From Hymenoscyphus infarciens (taxonomy: Eukaryota > Ascomycota > Leotiomycetes > Helotiales > Helotiaceae), in the NCBI GenBank assembly GCA_001414345.1, contig LLCB01000047.1, positions 1 to 64,000 of the forward strand: a stretch of DNA of 64,000 bases, given 5' to 3'. Below the pieces are notes generated by a model. It was not told the origin of the DNA. It saw nothing but the letters and a program-made list of their open reading frames with translations, and did not search any database. Below, piece after piece: positions 34,514 through 49,072 of the stretch; the stretch's first letter is position 1, and the number at the start of each line of letters is the position of its first letter. The position numbers and the translations under genes are program-made.

Positions 34514-35740
34514 CTAAGGAGGTTGTGATGATGACCGAGCTGGTGAGGGACTTTGTAGTGATACTCGAGTGTCGTTTTCCATCTCCGTGCGGTCACTAAT
34601 GCTGATAGTCTCAGCACTTGCCTCGAAGTTTTCCGATACTACCTTGGTGGTTGAACAGTCACTGATATAACCTAAATCCATGCGCGCCCATTCTACACTA
34701 GGAAAGTCCGAGTAGGATGAGGTTTGGTTGTAATCGATAATACCAAAGTTGACGTTAATTCTCATTGTCTCCTGAATGAAAGTCTTAGTTACGAGATTCA
34801 ATGATGTTGCCTTTGGCATCAACCAAGGAAGAATATTGCGGTCGTCCTCCCAAGAGTGCATCCACTTTCCTCAAGCTAAAATAGTAGGTTTCCAGCCACA
34901 AGAGTTGCCCAGCAAGAAATTTGACGCAGTGATGTCTCCCGTACTTGAGGACTGGTGCCCCCGTTTCCGCAAAGCTATAACCTGATGTAATGTCAGTGCG
35001 ATAATGTCAGTGCGAAAGACTAAATTCCAGTTTTATACACACCCGCTGTGTATATCCTGCACTCTACAAAGAACTCTATGTAACCTACTCCAACGACCAA
35101 CAGCGGGACAGAGAAGACAACAACGAGGATAGTATTGAAAATCCACACTACAAGTACGGATATCTCCATTTTGATCATGCCAAATAAAAAACCATAATCA
35201 CCACAAGGCGCTGGCATCAAGCGAACAACTCCCTTCCGCCAGAACCAGGCCGAGTAATACAAACTTGCACAGTTAAGAAGTAATATGTAGATCCCTAAAC
35301 GGAGTCAACGTGTGATTACTTCCGGGACCCAAGTCTTCTCCGCCTGAGGTTCGAACCCGCCGTCTGCAGTGCAATCGACGACCCATGAAATACCGCTGGC
35401 ACACCCGAGAGCAGTATTGTGAATCGAAAGGACAATTAATAGTTTGGCTGTTATAAAATCCTTCGCTGATATAGATGCCGGCATTAACAGGGCTGTAGAT
35501 GAGAGCGACAAGGAATGCGATTTGAAATATGGCACTGGAGACGAATATATCCTGCGATTTCATTGAGTTAAACAGAAGGAAAAGACTTGATCCAGCAGCT
35601 TGTTGATAGAAACCCAGGCGAACCCCAGAGGTCGTGATTTCCTGCGGCGGTGCAGTTGTTCGCGAGAATCCCAATACTACTGCGTAATTCCAAGGATTGG
35701 TGCAAGGTGCCCAAGTTGGAATGCTGGAACGGAGTTACCA
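34514..35740 (-). pseudogene. Decayed multi-pass membrane protein gene
   Basis: Pieces read in order on the minus strand: PCTNPWNYAVVLGFSRTT, then hydrophobic AIFQIAFLVALIYSPVNAG, then (in another frame) LSIHNTALGCASGISWVVD. A TGA at about 35302-35304 follows, then in the same frame YYSAWFWRKGVVRLMPAPCG, a hydrophobic VVWIFNTILVVVFSVPLLV segment, and a Ser-rich hydrophilic tail (34514-34861) after a probable intron. The WFW..PCG arrangement resembles fungal integral membrane proteins of unknown function. The frame change near 35450 may be a frameshift. The TGA, where CGA would give Arg, is a single C-to-T change. I infer a pseudogene; a very short intron removing the TGA is the alternative. 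Confidence 0.5.
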
Positions 35741-36377
35741 TGGCAATGATCGCGATGCAGATGATCCATGTCTATTGCTCGATGATCTAGGTACACTTAC
35801 CCGATGGCTGTTTAGCTTACTGGGTGATTTGCTTGATAAGCCAACCACCACATTTTGGGGCCAAAAAGTAGAAGTAGCGAGCCAACGATCACCCAGTGAG
35901 CCATAAAATCATGAACCCGTAAAAACAGATGTAAGAATCGAGGAAAGGAGGACCCACACCAATGGATTTTGTGAATTGGAACTTGGGCGAGCCGTTTCCA
36001 CGCTTATCACGGGAGAAAGAAATGTGAACTCAAGCATCGAGAAGGATGAACAGCAGACGAAACAAGAAAAATCCCTTTCCAATTTCATGTGAATTTCACC
36101 AGTACCATATCCATGCTTTACACTTTACGGAAACATCAAATATCTCGAAGCCATAAAAACCAATTTTTCCCTGTCGGATTCCATTCTCGACCAAATCATC
36201 TTTATGAACAAAGCCACCATCACGTTGACCGCCCTTTTGCAGGGCGTCATCAGAATAGGCAGAGGAGAAGGGCATGAAAAAAAAGAACTTCGCAACGCAC
36301 GCGCGGGTATCGAAATATTTCCCAATTCAACCCCGAATATGAACCCCCAGCGAACTTACCAAACGACCAAATATCCC
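35741..36377. other. Intergenic between pseudogene and CaM-kinase
   Basis: 3' flank of the kinase gene. No supported coding sequence. Confidence 0.5.
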
Positions 36378-38036
<1,659 letters not shown>

Positions 38037-41000
38037 GACGACGGTTGATAGATGTGCGACAAGACAGCGAGGGGAGAGTGATATTTTGCTCCTTCCTCTG
38101 CTAGAAGTTCTGCGGATGTGACGTGGATGTTTTGCGGTAGCGTGAGGGTTGAGATGTTGCTGTCCAGAGCACGGTGGAAGCACACTTAAGGTTGGCCTTG
38201 GTGGGGCTGAAATGGCTGGCAAGGCAGGAACAAAGGGGTGCGCGATTGAGGAGAGGAGAGGGGACGAGAATTGAGAGAAGGTGAATGTTTATGAAGGAGA
38301 AACTTCTTCTATCAAGTCCAAAGGAGCAACTTAGTAGACACTTCTCACACATTCACGGTTTGCTCTGCCTCGCCTCGCCTCGCATCTATCTATCGCTCAC
38401 TGCCCCGCCTGCGGCTGACGGCTACGCCAAAAAGAGTACTGTGGCGCAGGCTTCAGGGGTTGAAAGGGAGCGAGGCGAGGTCGTATATTTTGCATCCTTC
38501 CGAATTACTGTATTCACCCAAACCCAAGATAACTTGGGCCCCAATGGTACGGAGTATTTGGTTGCGAGGACTGCACGAGCTGAATAGCACCAACCATGTC
38601 AATCCACTGCCGATATGTCCCCGATAAGGCTGGCTTCTCCCCGGTGAAACTCATATTTTACCACGAAACACCAACCAACGCAACATTCAGGAGAAATCCC
38701 CACCGTGACCTCATGAACGTCAAGTGCCAACATCGAAAGTGGTGGCTGTTTCACCACCCACAGAGCTCAACCTACACCTACCTCTAGGTGCAAGTTCATC
38801 CCCCTTTTATCATACACCTAGCTGTGCCTAGATAGGAGTTTGGTCAAGAGGAGAGAGTATCAAGAATTAGCTCCTTGCTTAAGCTTTTCCCAAGGATACC
38901 TCTGTTATTGGAGATCCTGAGAAACTATCAAAGCAGGAATTCGCGGCCATGGTTTCAGAACATTTGCCCTCCGGAAAATCAAGGTAACGTGCACCTTATC
39001 ATTCAAACTTCTTAGGATAACGGAATTGATTTTCCAAGTCCTGGTTGAACAATTAAGAAATCAGGTATTCTACTCCTAACCGGTTTCGAGTTCCTGATCT
39101 ATACCAGACTATCGTATTCTATCTTTTCTGCTCAGTACGACCTCGTGTACATTTCGTGTCGAGTGAGACAATAAGAAAAAAGTAATTTATGTCTTATACC
39201 TCTCCCACTCGAGAGCGAAAAACCGACAGCCAACAACCATTAAAAACAAAAACAAAAACAAAAACAATTTTCTTTTCCCCAAAGTAATAGGTGGCTTCAA
39301 CTATGCAGCTGTATACCCCACATTCAGGAATCATCAGTGAAGAATGAAGTTGGTGGAAGGTTTGGAAAGTGATACTGCGGGATATATTAATGCCACCACC
39401 ATGGGATCGTTATCAATAAAATAAGCGCCATCATCCCCAAGCTATCTTCTATATAGAGACCCGAGAGATAAACAATTTTCCCAACTGGCGTAATACCACC
39501 AACTTCCACCCCACCAAGTCGGAGAATTTATGATTCTGCCAAAAATTTGTGGTTCGCGGTTCGTCCATGTAAAGAAGATTCATCATTTTATGCATCGACC
39601 AAAACAAGCACAAACCCCAGCTCCTAGAAGCACAAACAGGAAATCATCGGAGAATTTCAGAAAATCATTCAAGCTTACCAAAGATTGTCAAAATTGATGT
39701 GCTTCCTTTTGGTTTATATGGAAGGGTTTATGGTTCATCGCATGACAGAATTCAAAATTCATAAGATGAATCATTTTATGCAATCCCCCAACCCTCCACC
39801 AAAAACTATTTTGAGCCGCAACAACCTTGGCTAGGCCTTCTTCACACCGGCTAGAATTTTTAAACCCCGGCATTTGGGCAATTTCCTAGGTTTTAAATAC
39901 TTTCTAGGTCATGTTTAGGTTGGGGTTCAGGCTGGCTCGAGGTTGGGTAGGTCATCTAAATCTCCATTGCATGAAACTTGGATAGTGTGTGAATTGGTGA
40001 GACACCTAGGGACTAGATCTCGCTACCAGGAAAGTTGAGGTGATGGGATTAGACGGCGGGTGTGCACTGTGAGCACCTTGTGAGGGTGTGATCGTGTGAG
40101 AGTCGAACCATGTTTGAGCGATAACCTAGATGGCACATTGGCAGCGTTTATTTTGGCGTTTCCCATGGTTAGATAATCATACTGGAGTGCTTGGGTATGT
40201 ACCCTTTCGAGGGAAAAGTGTCTGGGTAACTCGGGTTCTTTAGCTATTTATTGTTGGCATAAAACCGGTACTATTCACAGCGGATGTGCTTTCGTAAATA
40301 TTCGAAGCCACTCCGGAGCCTCTGTACGTTACTATCGGAGTATAACGTGCGTATATTCCTGCTCGTCAGGCCATCCGCTCGATCATTCAGGGGCCGCCAT
40401 GTTGCATCACACAATTAGCTAGCCCTCGTCGAAACTTCTCAAACAAACCCAATTGCAAGCTCTCAAGCCATCTACTCCACGATTTCTAGTTCCCGCTGGA
40501 GAAGTGCTGGTTGAATCTGGTTGATGCAATGATGTTGTCAGTCACTGTCAGTGTGACCACTAAAGATGTGACGAGTGCTCGACCGCAGGAGCGAGCGGGC
40601 CGGTAATTCTCAGACGGCAGCTGTCCGGTTTTTATTTACAGTTTCTTGACTGGTTTTGCTCTTAGCTGCAGATGTCCAAGTGAAGAGTTCGCAGTTTTGG
40701 TTGCAGCAGTTCCAACGGCATATCATCCTGGCGAACGGTGGGTATCTGCGTTCCTGCGCGGAGAATGGGTTGCGCAAGGAGGTCCAGGCGTCACCATCAC
40801 CATGGAGAAGGAGAAAACAGAGAGAGGAAGGACGAGATAAACACCCGATTGGGTCACCGATTGGGAGGCGATAAGGGGCATCTTGGGCAGAATGAGTGAG
40901 TGAAGGTTTTGGTGAAGCAGCGAGCGTGCGCAGTGTGCTCAGACCCAAAAGATGGGACGGTGAGCTAAGGAGTGGGCGGGAGGGTACGTAGATTTGGATA

Positions 41001-41785
41001 GAGGCGCGGCAGTGGTTCGCTTAAGTCGCTTCTCTCTTATTTAGCGCCATTTAGCTGCACGCTAATACCGCTCTACAACTAGCTGCCTTCCCCCTGAGCC
41101 ATCACACAAGCTCTTAGCTCACCCACTTCCAAATTACCAACAACATCAATGCGTGGCCGTTTCGTTTCGACCTCTCTCTGCCCCGACGATCGCCACGCTC
41201 ACGTACCCTAAGTACTTGACGGACGAGCTCTGCACGCTTGCCCCTCCTTTTTTCGTCCCTTCTCACCAATCGTGCCACCCTGTCCCCCCTCGGTACCCAT
41301 CCAGTTCCCATTCCCGCTCCCCTGTTGCCAGACCCCCGAGCTGCGTGCATTATCGCTGGGCCATTCCATGAACAACCTCCTCTGAGCAACACAACAAATC
41401 GAGGAGAGAGAGGGGCCCAGACGAGGGCCCAGCGTATGCTGCAAAGCCCAGACGAAAAGAAAGGGACAAGGGAAAAGATGGATGGATGGATGTAACCGAA
41501 TCTGCCAGTGCAGCTGGGCCTTCTATATAATCAATGGACATCCTCCTATCTCAGTCCCCTTTTGGTTTTGTTCAATTTCATCTCGACTCTTTTTACCTTT
41601 CAATAATCTACATCTAGATCCATCCTATTCGACGATCAGCCAAAAGCAAACATCCTCACCAACATTACGGGATCTCCACCATGTCTATTGTTTCATAATT
41701 TACACACGTTTCTGTGCCGATCGAAATATCGTTTTATCCATAGCGGAACGCCTCGAGAAATACATCAAATACATACCCAATCAAA
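38037..41785. other. Long intergenic region
   Basis: 38037-38600 is the 5' flank of the kinase gene. No coding frame with family resemblance follows. Simple repeats: (AAAAAC)4 at about 39242-39268 and (GATG)3 near 41479-41491. The last 700 bp is C/T-rich, typical of a fungal promoter/5' UTR of the next gene. Confidence 0.5.
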
Positions 41786-43138
41786 ATGTTTCTAGATACC
41801 GCACCCCGGAAAAAATTGGCTCTCACGCGAATGATTCCATTTATAAAATCATCCCTTCCTAAAAGTCGCGCTCCTTCACCACCTTCCGAAGCCCCCAGAA
41901 CACAATCGCCAACATTACCCGCAGAAATGAAGTCAACACCAAGGAATCGACTCAATAGCCGCTCCCTGCCAGTTACAGAACTCACAATTATTCCTTACAC
42001 ATCTTCGGAATGGATCAAGGTTATGGAGGAAGTCAAGGCATTATATTTTCGAAACAAATACAAGCAGTGTTCAGCGCGTTGTATAAAACTCCTTGATTCT
42101 ATCAGGGACCCTGTAAGTTGACTTGCCATTCGGCCATACTCTCAAGGCTGATTTTCGCAATAGTACCACGTTCACCCGCTCTACTCAATAACTCTGGCTT
42201 TCTTCGCCGCCGCATCACTAGAAGCCACCGCTTCTCCTCTGCACAACGATTCGCCTCTCAAACTTCCTCTCTTCAACGAGGCCATCACATACTACGCACT
42301 CGCTTCGTCCTACATCTCTTTCGCTGATATCGCTACCAAACCTGCACCTACCGCACAACACGGACACAAAGCGAACAATTCCTCCATATCTTCGAGTATG
42401 CGCAGTTCGGTGGACAGTATCTTCAGCCAAGCTTCAATATCTACCTGCGGTTCCTCAATTCTCGATTCGCCATATTCAACAGATTCAGAAGTAGAAGGCA
42501 AACTCGCCAGAAGTCCCAGCATCCTAGTTCTAACACCCAAGCCCCTGCTCACCAAAAAGCGTGTCTCTTTTCACATCGCCGAAACTTCAACAGAAACATC
42601 ATCAGAATCTGAAGCAGAACCAACAATCTCGAATGAAAATACCGATCTCCTTGCCCGTTTCCCAAGCCCACCTACTCACGCAGCACTATCACCCACTATC
42701 GTTCCTACCACCCCAAATTACACAGCGACGGCATACGCCAGTCCCTCTAGTTCTCCATCAAGAAACACACCTTCTCTCAATCGTTACCGAAGCCATCTAG
42801 CCTCACTGGAGAAGCAATTGGATTACCACACCACGTCTATAAAAGCGCAAATCCATACTGTATCTTTAATACGACGCGCCCGTCGTTCAAACCTCCCAGA
42901 TCTTTTCCCCAGACGTGCGCGGTCCGGATCTGATAGTTCGATGACCTCCAACTCCTCAACCTCTGTGCAAACACAAATCTCCGAGTCGCAAGAAGTTCCT
43001 GAGACCGAACTCGCCGCCAGAATTCAGCGGATACGAGAAGACTCTTGGAGACGACCGAGATTCAATCCTCAAAAATATAAGGACTTGTGTGAGCGCGCGA
43101 TTTTCGAGATGGAAGAGGAGGGATGGAGAAGCTATTAA
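41786..43138 (+). CDS. Conserved fungal protein of unknown function, 433 aa
   Basis: Reconstructed as join(41786..42112, 42164..43138): 1302 nt, 433 residues; the 51-nt intron is GTAAGT..TAG, phase 0. The N-terminus is Pro/Ser/Lys-rich. Residues about 75-170 look helical, with TPR-like spacing: WIKVMEEVKALYFRNKYKQC, then YHVHPLYSITLAFFAAASLE and FNEAITYYALASSYISF. A long Ser/Thr/Pro-rich, probably disordered segment follows. The C-terminus is charged and helical (LASLEKQLDYHTTSIKAQI.. and RIREDSWRRPRFNPQKYKDL). There is no signal peptide or membrane span. I infer a scaffold-like role but cannot name a function. Confidence 0.8.
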
Positions 43139-44186
43139 TTTTCTTTTTTCCTTTGTTCAATTTTCTTGTTATGACACCATACTTTATGATATCCCACAGT
43201 TTTTGACGTTTCTTTGTAAGATAATTTGTATGAATGGTCATGAACGAGACGTGCAAGGATGTAAGAAGTTTGTATGAGAATAACGGAACAAGTATGAGAT
43301 TTTGGGAGGATATACCAGTACTCTATTCCACAATTTGTTAGGAAATAGGCTTGAGCACAATGCAATCAATCCATTATCAATAAATCTGGTGTCCCCTGAA
43401 ATAACGAGTGTTCTCTCAACTGAAAGTGGCCAGGCCGACGAAAGTACGGTATCCTAAAAGATGTGCGCTAAAGTACGGTGGCCTGTTTCTTGCACACTTG
43501 GTACTATCGGTTAGGGTCAGGAAGAGGGTTTGATAGCGCTGCAGCAAAGAGTGAAGAAGCAGTTGATGTGTAAAAGGATTAATTTTTGGATGCCTTTTTG
43601 ACTTTGACAGGAGCGAATTCACGCTTCAGATGTAAAAGGGTGGCTTTTTGAGAGGCAGTTGGACAGAGTAGTTAAATCAGTCCACGTGACTGAGAGAGAA
43701 AGACCTGAGAATGCGACTGCGAGACCAAAGCGCAATGGAACTCCAATATCAATTGCCCGTATCATACGACACTCTCATCCTACGAATCCTCACATCCCGC
43801 GAAGAGACACCCGTATCCGTTTCGCTCGACTACAATACTGGCTCACCATCATAAGTGGATTGGGGGTGGGACATTGGGGATATAAGAGGACACAGCACAG
43901 GCACAGGCTTGGGATGCGACCGGTGAGACGATTCCACGTGGTGATACATATATCAGCACCAAGATGTAAGAAGGGTCTCTAATGTGTTTGAGTAGTTGAC
44001 ATAGGTGCGATTCTATCATTCTCTCGATGCTGCGGGGGGAAGTGACTTTGGTATAAGTGCATGGCTTGGAATGGGAGGGAATTGCTTCGAGTAGCACCGC
44101 TAAGCCAACCACCGTCAACCTACCGACGGCCAGGACCCCATATATCGAAGCACTCACCCAAGGATCTAATAATTGAGGATTTTGCA
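43139..44186. other. Intergenic, upstream of lsd1
   Basis: No supported gene. The frame of lsd1 is open back to an ATG at 44061, so the true start could lie up to 42 codons upstream of the one chosen. Confidence 0.5.
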
Positions 44187-47100
44187 ATGGCATCAACAAT
44201 GGACTCACACATGCCTCAACATGAGGATTTGAATTTGATGGGATTGCACGAGTTGGACTCGCATCTCATGGAATTTGAATCGTTGGGAAGGGATTCGTCT
44301 ACCCCGGGTGCCATGTCCAACTCTGCTTACGGAGATGCCATGTCAACAACAGAAAATCCATCCACAACTATCGTTGTTGACTCGCCTAAAGAGAATTGGG
44401 CAAGAAAAAGTCAGCCGGAAATGTTACTAAATGGCCAGGGTGCACATTCAAGGTTGGTCTCCCGCCATCTGATAACCTCCATCGCCCCTTCCAGATGACC
44501 TTGAAAAGCACCTGATACAACTTTCACCAATTGTAAGATTGCCTTTCAATCAACTCTATTAACTCACACTCTTTAGAGCCGAGCCCATATTCAAGTCCGC
44601 GGCAATATCGGGTGGCAACATACATCTGCGGCCGGAAAGCGCCCGCGATTCCATGGCCTCTTCCATGACTACAGACCTCGACGATGCTTCATCGGCCCTT
44701 TCGTCGATATCAAGCAAAGCAACATCTCCCACGGGTTTTGAGGCCACTTTGAAGGAATCTGCAAATGGTACTTCCTCGGCCGCAGCTGGAAAACGACGCC
44801 AGAAATACGAGATTCGCCCGAAAGTTTCCATACCAACGGATCTCACAACTGCAGAATATGCAAGACAATGCATATCAGCTGCGGAGTCGTCTCGTTTGAA
44901 CCCATATGGAATGCATACTGAGGAACATTCACTGTTACGAAAACACCTCACCCATCAGCAAGTTACGACGTACTTGAACATACGAAATGGGATCTTGAGG
45001 TTGTGGACAAGAAACCCTCTCATTGGTGTTATGCGAGATGAAGCAATTGGCTGTGCCAAAGACCCTCGATGGTTTGATGTTGCGAGCGTGTGCCATGAGT
45101 GGCTTGTACGACGTGGCTACATCAACTATGGTTGTCTGGAACATCGAGAAGCCACTGCAGAAAAAAAGAAGCAACGAGCTGTCAAGCGGAAAAGAAAGAC
45201 GATTGCCGTAATTGGAGCTGGTATGTCTGGTTTAGGTTGTGCAAGGCAACTTGAAGGTCTTGTTTCTGAATTCGAAGCTCGATTTCGAGACTTGGGAGAA
45301 GATCCACCACGTATAGTTGTCTTGGAAGGACGAGACAGAATCGGTGGTAGAGTCTACTCACGGCCTTTCAGATCCAAACCAGCTTTCCCAACACTCAGTT
45401 ACGGAAGCCGACATACGGCGGAGATGGGAGGCATGATCATCACTGGCTTTGATCGGGGAAACCCTCTAAATATTATTGTCAGAGGTCAGTTGGCTTTGCC
45501 ATACCATGCCTTGAGATCAGAGACGACCATTTATGATGCAACAGGAAAGCCTGTGGATGCCAATCGAGACCAGTATGCGGAAAAGCTATTTAATTACATC
45601 CTTGACCGTGTCAGCGAGTACAAATTCAAACTTCCCGTTCCACCAACCGTCAAGGGAGATAGAGATCTTCTTGATGCCGGTCGAGAAGTGAGCGGAGAGG
45701 GAGCCAAAACGATTAGCGAGATCGAAGACAACCCCTCAGCTGCGGAAACAGTCGCGCCTAAGGCAAAAGAGGTACAAATGATCCCTGTATCTTCGGATAG
45801 GCTGACTGGCAGAGCTCATCTTGAGCCTGGAATACATGGTGTCCACACGGCGGCTTACAAGGCAAACGAAATCGGTTGGTTGTTGCGACCCGGCGTGGGA
45901 ATCGAACATGACTTGGATCTCGAAAACGCCGTCAACTCGAAATATGCCACCCTTGGCTCTGTTTTTGACGAAGCGATCCGTCAATACACGAGAATCGTTG
46001 ATTTCACTCCTCTTGATCTGCGACTCATCAATTGGCATGTGGCCAACTTGGAGTACAGCAACGCAATTACTTGTAACAAATTAAGTTTGGGCGGTTGGGA
46101 TCTTGATGCTGGTAACGAGTGGGAGGGCAAACACACAATGGTCACTGGAGGTTATCAGCAGGTCCCAAGAGGACTACTCAATTGCCCTCAACCTCTTGCT
46201 ATCCGAAAGAAGAGCAAAGTTAACAAGATTACCTACAGTCCCGAGCTGGGTGTTTCCCCATCCAGCATCGAATGCGAGGACGGAGAAATTATCGAGGCCG
46301 ATTACATCGTGTCATCGATCCCACTGGGTGTTTTAAAAGAACAGAAGATCACATTTCAGCCCCCTCTACCGGACTGGAAACAAGGCGCCGTGGATCGAAT
46401 CGGATATGGTGTATTAAACAAAGTGGTTTTGGTGTATCGCGAGGCATTTTGGGATGAAAGTCGAGACATTTTTGGAACATTGCGAAACCCAACCGATCGC
46501 TTTAGTTTGGATCAAGCCCATTATTACACACAAAGAGGTCGCCTATTTCAATGGTTCAATTGTACCAGTACATCTGGTCTACCAACTCTGCTAGCTCTTA
46601 TGGCTGGTGATGCCGCTTTTCAAACGGAGAAGGAGTCGAACGAGACAATCATCGCTGATGCAACTTCCGTTTTGAAGACCGTCTTTGGAGCTTCGGTACC
46701 ACCTTCTCCTATGGAAGCAGTAGTTACACGTTGGGGCCAAGACGAATTTTCCCGAGGTAGTTACTCTTACACCGGTCCAAACTTTCAACCTGATGACTAC
46801 GAAACTATGGCCCGTCCTATTGGCAACCTCTTTTTCGCAGGCGAGCATACTTGTGGAACTCACCCAGCCACTGTTCATGGTGCATACATCTCAGGCTTGA
46901 GAGCTGCATCTGAAGTTTTGGAATCCATGATTGGTTCAATCGAAATACCCGAGCCCCTTGTCCTACCAAAAGACTCTTCGTCAAAACGAAAATCCGAGGC
47001 CTTACAAAGTCCGAAAGACCCAAAACAAGCTCGCATTGATGCTTATGAGATTGAGGTCTGGAATGCGATATGGGTAAAGTTCGGTGACCGACCATGGAAA

Positions 47101-47502
47101 CCCGAAAACAAATATGCAAATCCATATCGGATGTATAGCAAGGATCAATGGGACGAGGCAAAGCGGAGATGCGAAGAAGGCAGAAGACCCGGAAAAGGAA
47201 AACCCATTCCCAATGAGGTCAAGAAGATGGTGACGAAAATGTGGAAGGACGCTTCAGATGAGGAGAAGAAGCCTTACAACGACCGAGCCGATGTGCAAAA
47301 AGCTGCTCATGCTGCTGCTGTCGCAGAATACAACATCAAAGCTGCGAAGTGGGATCAAGAGGCTGTTGCTTTTAGAGATGAATATGTGGCGGCACATCCA
47401 TACGTTCCGGATCCTGATGAGGAGAGTTCAGTAAGGAAACAGAGAAGAGCGAAGCGTGTTAGTGGTTATGCTGAGGATTCCGCTTCGGATGTGGAAGCTT
47501 AA
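44187..47502 (+). CDS. lsd1: Lysine-specific histone demethylase, LSD1/HdmA type
   Basis: Reconstructed as join(44187..44452, 44577..47502): 3192 nt, 1063 residues; the intron is GTTGGT..TAG, phase 2. Domains in order: an acidic/Ser-rich N-terminus; a SWIRM domain (about 182-274: EYARQCISAAESSRLNPYGM .. HEWLVRRGYINYG); a FAD-dependent amine oxidase with the dinucleotide motif VIGAGMSGLGCAR (about 300) and VVLEGRDRIGGRVYS; a FAD-closing motif FFAGEHTCGTHPATVHGAY (about 837-855); and a C-terminal HMG-box region (about 910-1025: WKPENKYANPYRMY .. VKKMVTKMWKDASDEEKKPY). SWIRM, amine oxidase and HMG in one chain is the known arrangement of filamentous-fungal LSD1 proteins. Its role is flavin-dependent removal of methyl groups from histone H3 lysines in the nucleus. 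The oxidase domain has insertions rich in charged residues. Start is uncertain between 44061 and 44187. Confidence 0.92.
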
Positions 47503-48038
47503 CCTTATCGCGTTGTTATCATTGTTGCATTTTCGGGTAAGGAACATGGTGTTGATTGATCATGGGGGAGTGACATTGGCATTGCTGCGGGGAGAATCAG
47601 TCGCATGTAGCTATGTAATGAGTATGATGTTAATATGAACGTGTTGCTCAATTATCATTGGTGTAAGAAGTTTGGCCATTGCTCTTCAGCACCCTTTATC
47701 GAGATGTTCTATAGCTAGAAAATCAAGTCTTTACTTCCTCCAAACGGTGTTCTATGAACCAGTTCCTCCGTACAACGTTTCTCGGAGTAGATGCTCAAGA
47801 GCAACGACCAAATTTCTTATTATTTAGATCTAATGATCATTACTTGGAATGCTATTCAGCAAATTATGCATTGCAAGTCTACAAATGGATAGCAAGTAGT
47901 GAAGTAGGCGTTGGTGAAGTCATACAATAGCGGCGTCAGACCCCATTCGCTTGGGAGCATCTCGAACATCAACCCCTCGACGCCCCGACAACCTCTCCTG
48001 CCACCAACAACCACAACATCAACAACCCCTCAATCAAG
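47503..48038. other. Intergenic lsd1-cap2
   Basis: 536 bp between tandem genes. Holds the lsd1 3' UTR and cap2 promoter; nothing else seen. Confidence 0.5.
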
Positions 48039-49072
48039 ATGGCAGAAATAGACCAATTCGATAGCGCGCTGTAAGTTCCAACCCCCCTCTCAAATCCTCC
48101 ATCCGACTTATCACCAACTAACACCATCCCCGCGCCCCAGGGACCTCCTCCGCCGTCTCGACCCAAAACACACAACCACCCACCTAAACTCCCTCATCAA
48201 CCTCGTCCCCTCCCTAACCGAAGATCTCCTCTCCTCCGTCGACCAACCCCTCACCATCTCGCGCTGTCGCAAAACTGGTCGTGATTACCTGCTTTGCGAT
48301 TACAACCGCGATGGCGACTCGTACCGCTCACCTTGGAGTGGAGAATTCGAGACTCCAGCTGGAGGCACGGGATTAGGAGGCGCGGATGATTTTGGCAATA
48401 ATGAGGGTGCGGGAGAGGGCGCGGTGCCTAGTGAGAGGGTGAGGGCTATGGAGGTTAGGGCGAATGAGGCGTTTGATGTTTACCGGGAGTTGTATTATGA
48501 GGGGGGGGTCAGTAGTGTTTACTTTTGGAATTTGGATGATGGGTTTGCGGGGGTTGTGCTTTTGAAGAAGGGTGGGTCTTTCATTTTCCATTCTTTGGTT
48601 ATTTTTGCTGCAGGATCGGGATTTTGGTTTTAGGGGGGGGGGGGGGTTACTGGGCGGCCTTTACTAATTACATGCAAAAGTCGCGACATCCTCCACCTCC
48701 TCAGAAGGAACTTGGGACTCCATCCACGTCTTCGAAGCCATCGATCGATCCCGAACCGCACACTACAAACTCACCTCGACCGTTATCTTGCATCTCTCGA
48801 CCACCTCCGACGCTCTTGGTCTCATGGACCTGTCCGGAAACATGACGAGACAGATTGAAGCCGATTTACCAGTCGAGGACGATACGAGTCACATTGCGAA
48901 TATTGGCAAGCTAGTTGAGGATATGGAGTTGAAGATGAGGAATTTGTTGCAGGAGGTCTATTTTGGGAAGGCCAAGGATGTGGTGGGTGATTTGAGGAGT
49001 ATTGCTGAGTTGAGTGGGGAGAAGAAGGAGAGGGAGAGTCATAGGGAGATGATTAATAGTATGAAACGGTGA
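48039..49072 (+). CDS. cap2: F-actin-capping protein subunit beta
   Basis: Reconstructed as join(48039..48070, 48141..48571, 48681..49072): 855 nt, 284 residues. The beta subunit binds Cap1 and the heterodimer caps actin filament barbed ends at cortical patches. Conserved text: [97 protein letters not shown] and [17 protein letters not shown]. The second intron (48572-48680) contains a run of 14 G and uses a TTACTAAT branch point with acceptor GCAAAAG; that choice gives [16 protein letters not shown] in the correct frame. Between the first ATG and the family start there is no extra sequence, supporting the start. Confidence 0.94.

Noticed and set aside
35348..35360. GGTTCGAACCC, like a tRNA B box
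   Set aside because: No cloverleaf or A box around it, and it lies in the coding text of the membrane-protein pseudogene.
40610..41495. Several open frames of 70-110 codons
   Set aside because: Overlap on both strands in C/T-rich promoter-like DNA; no family resemblance.
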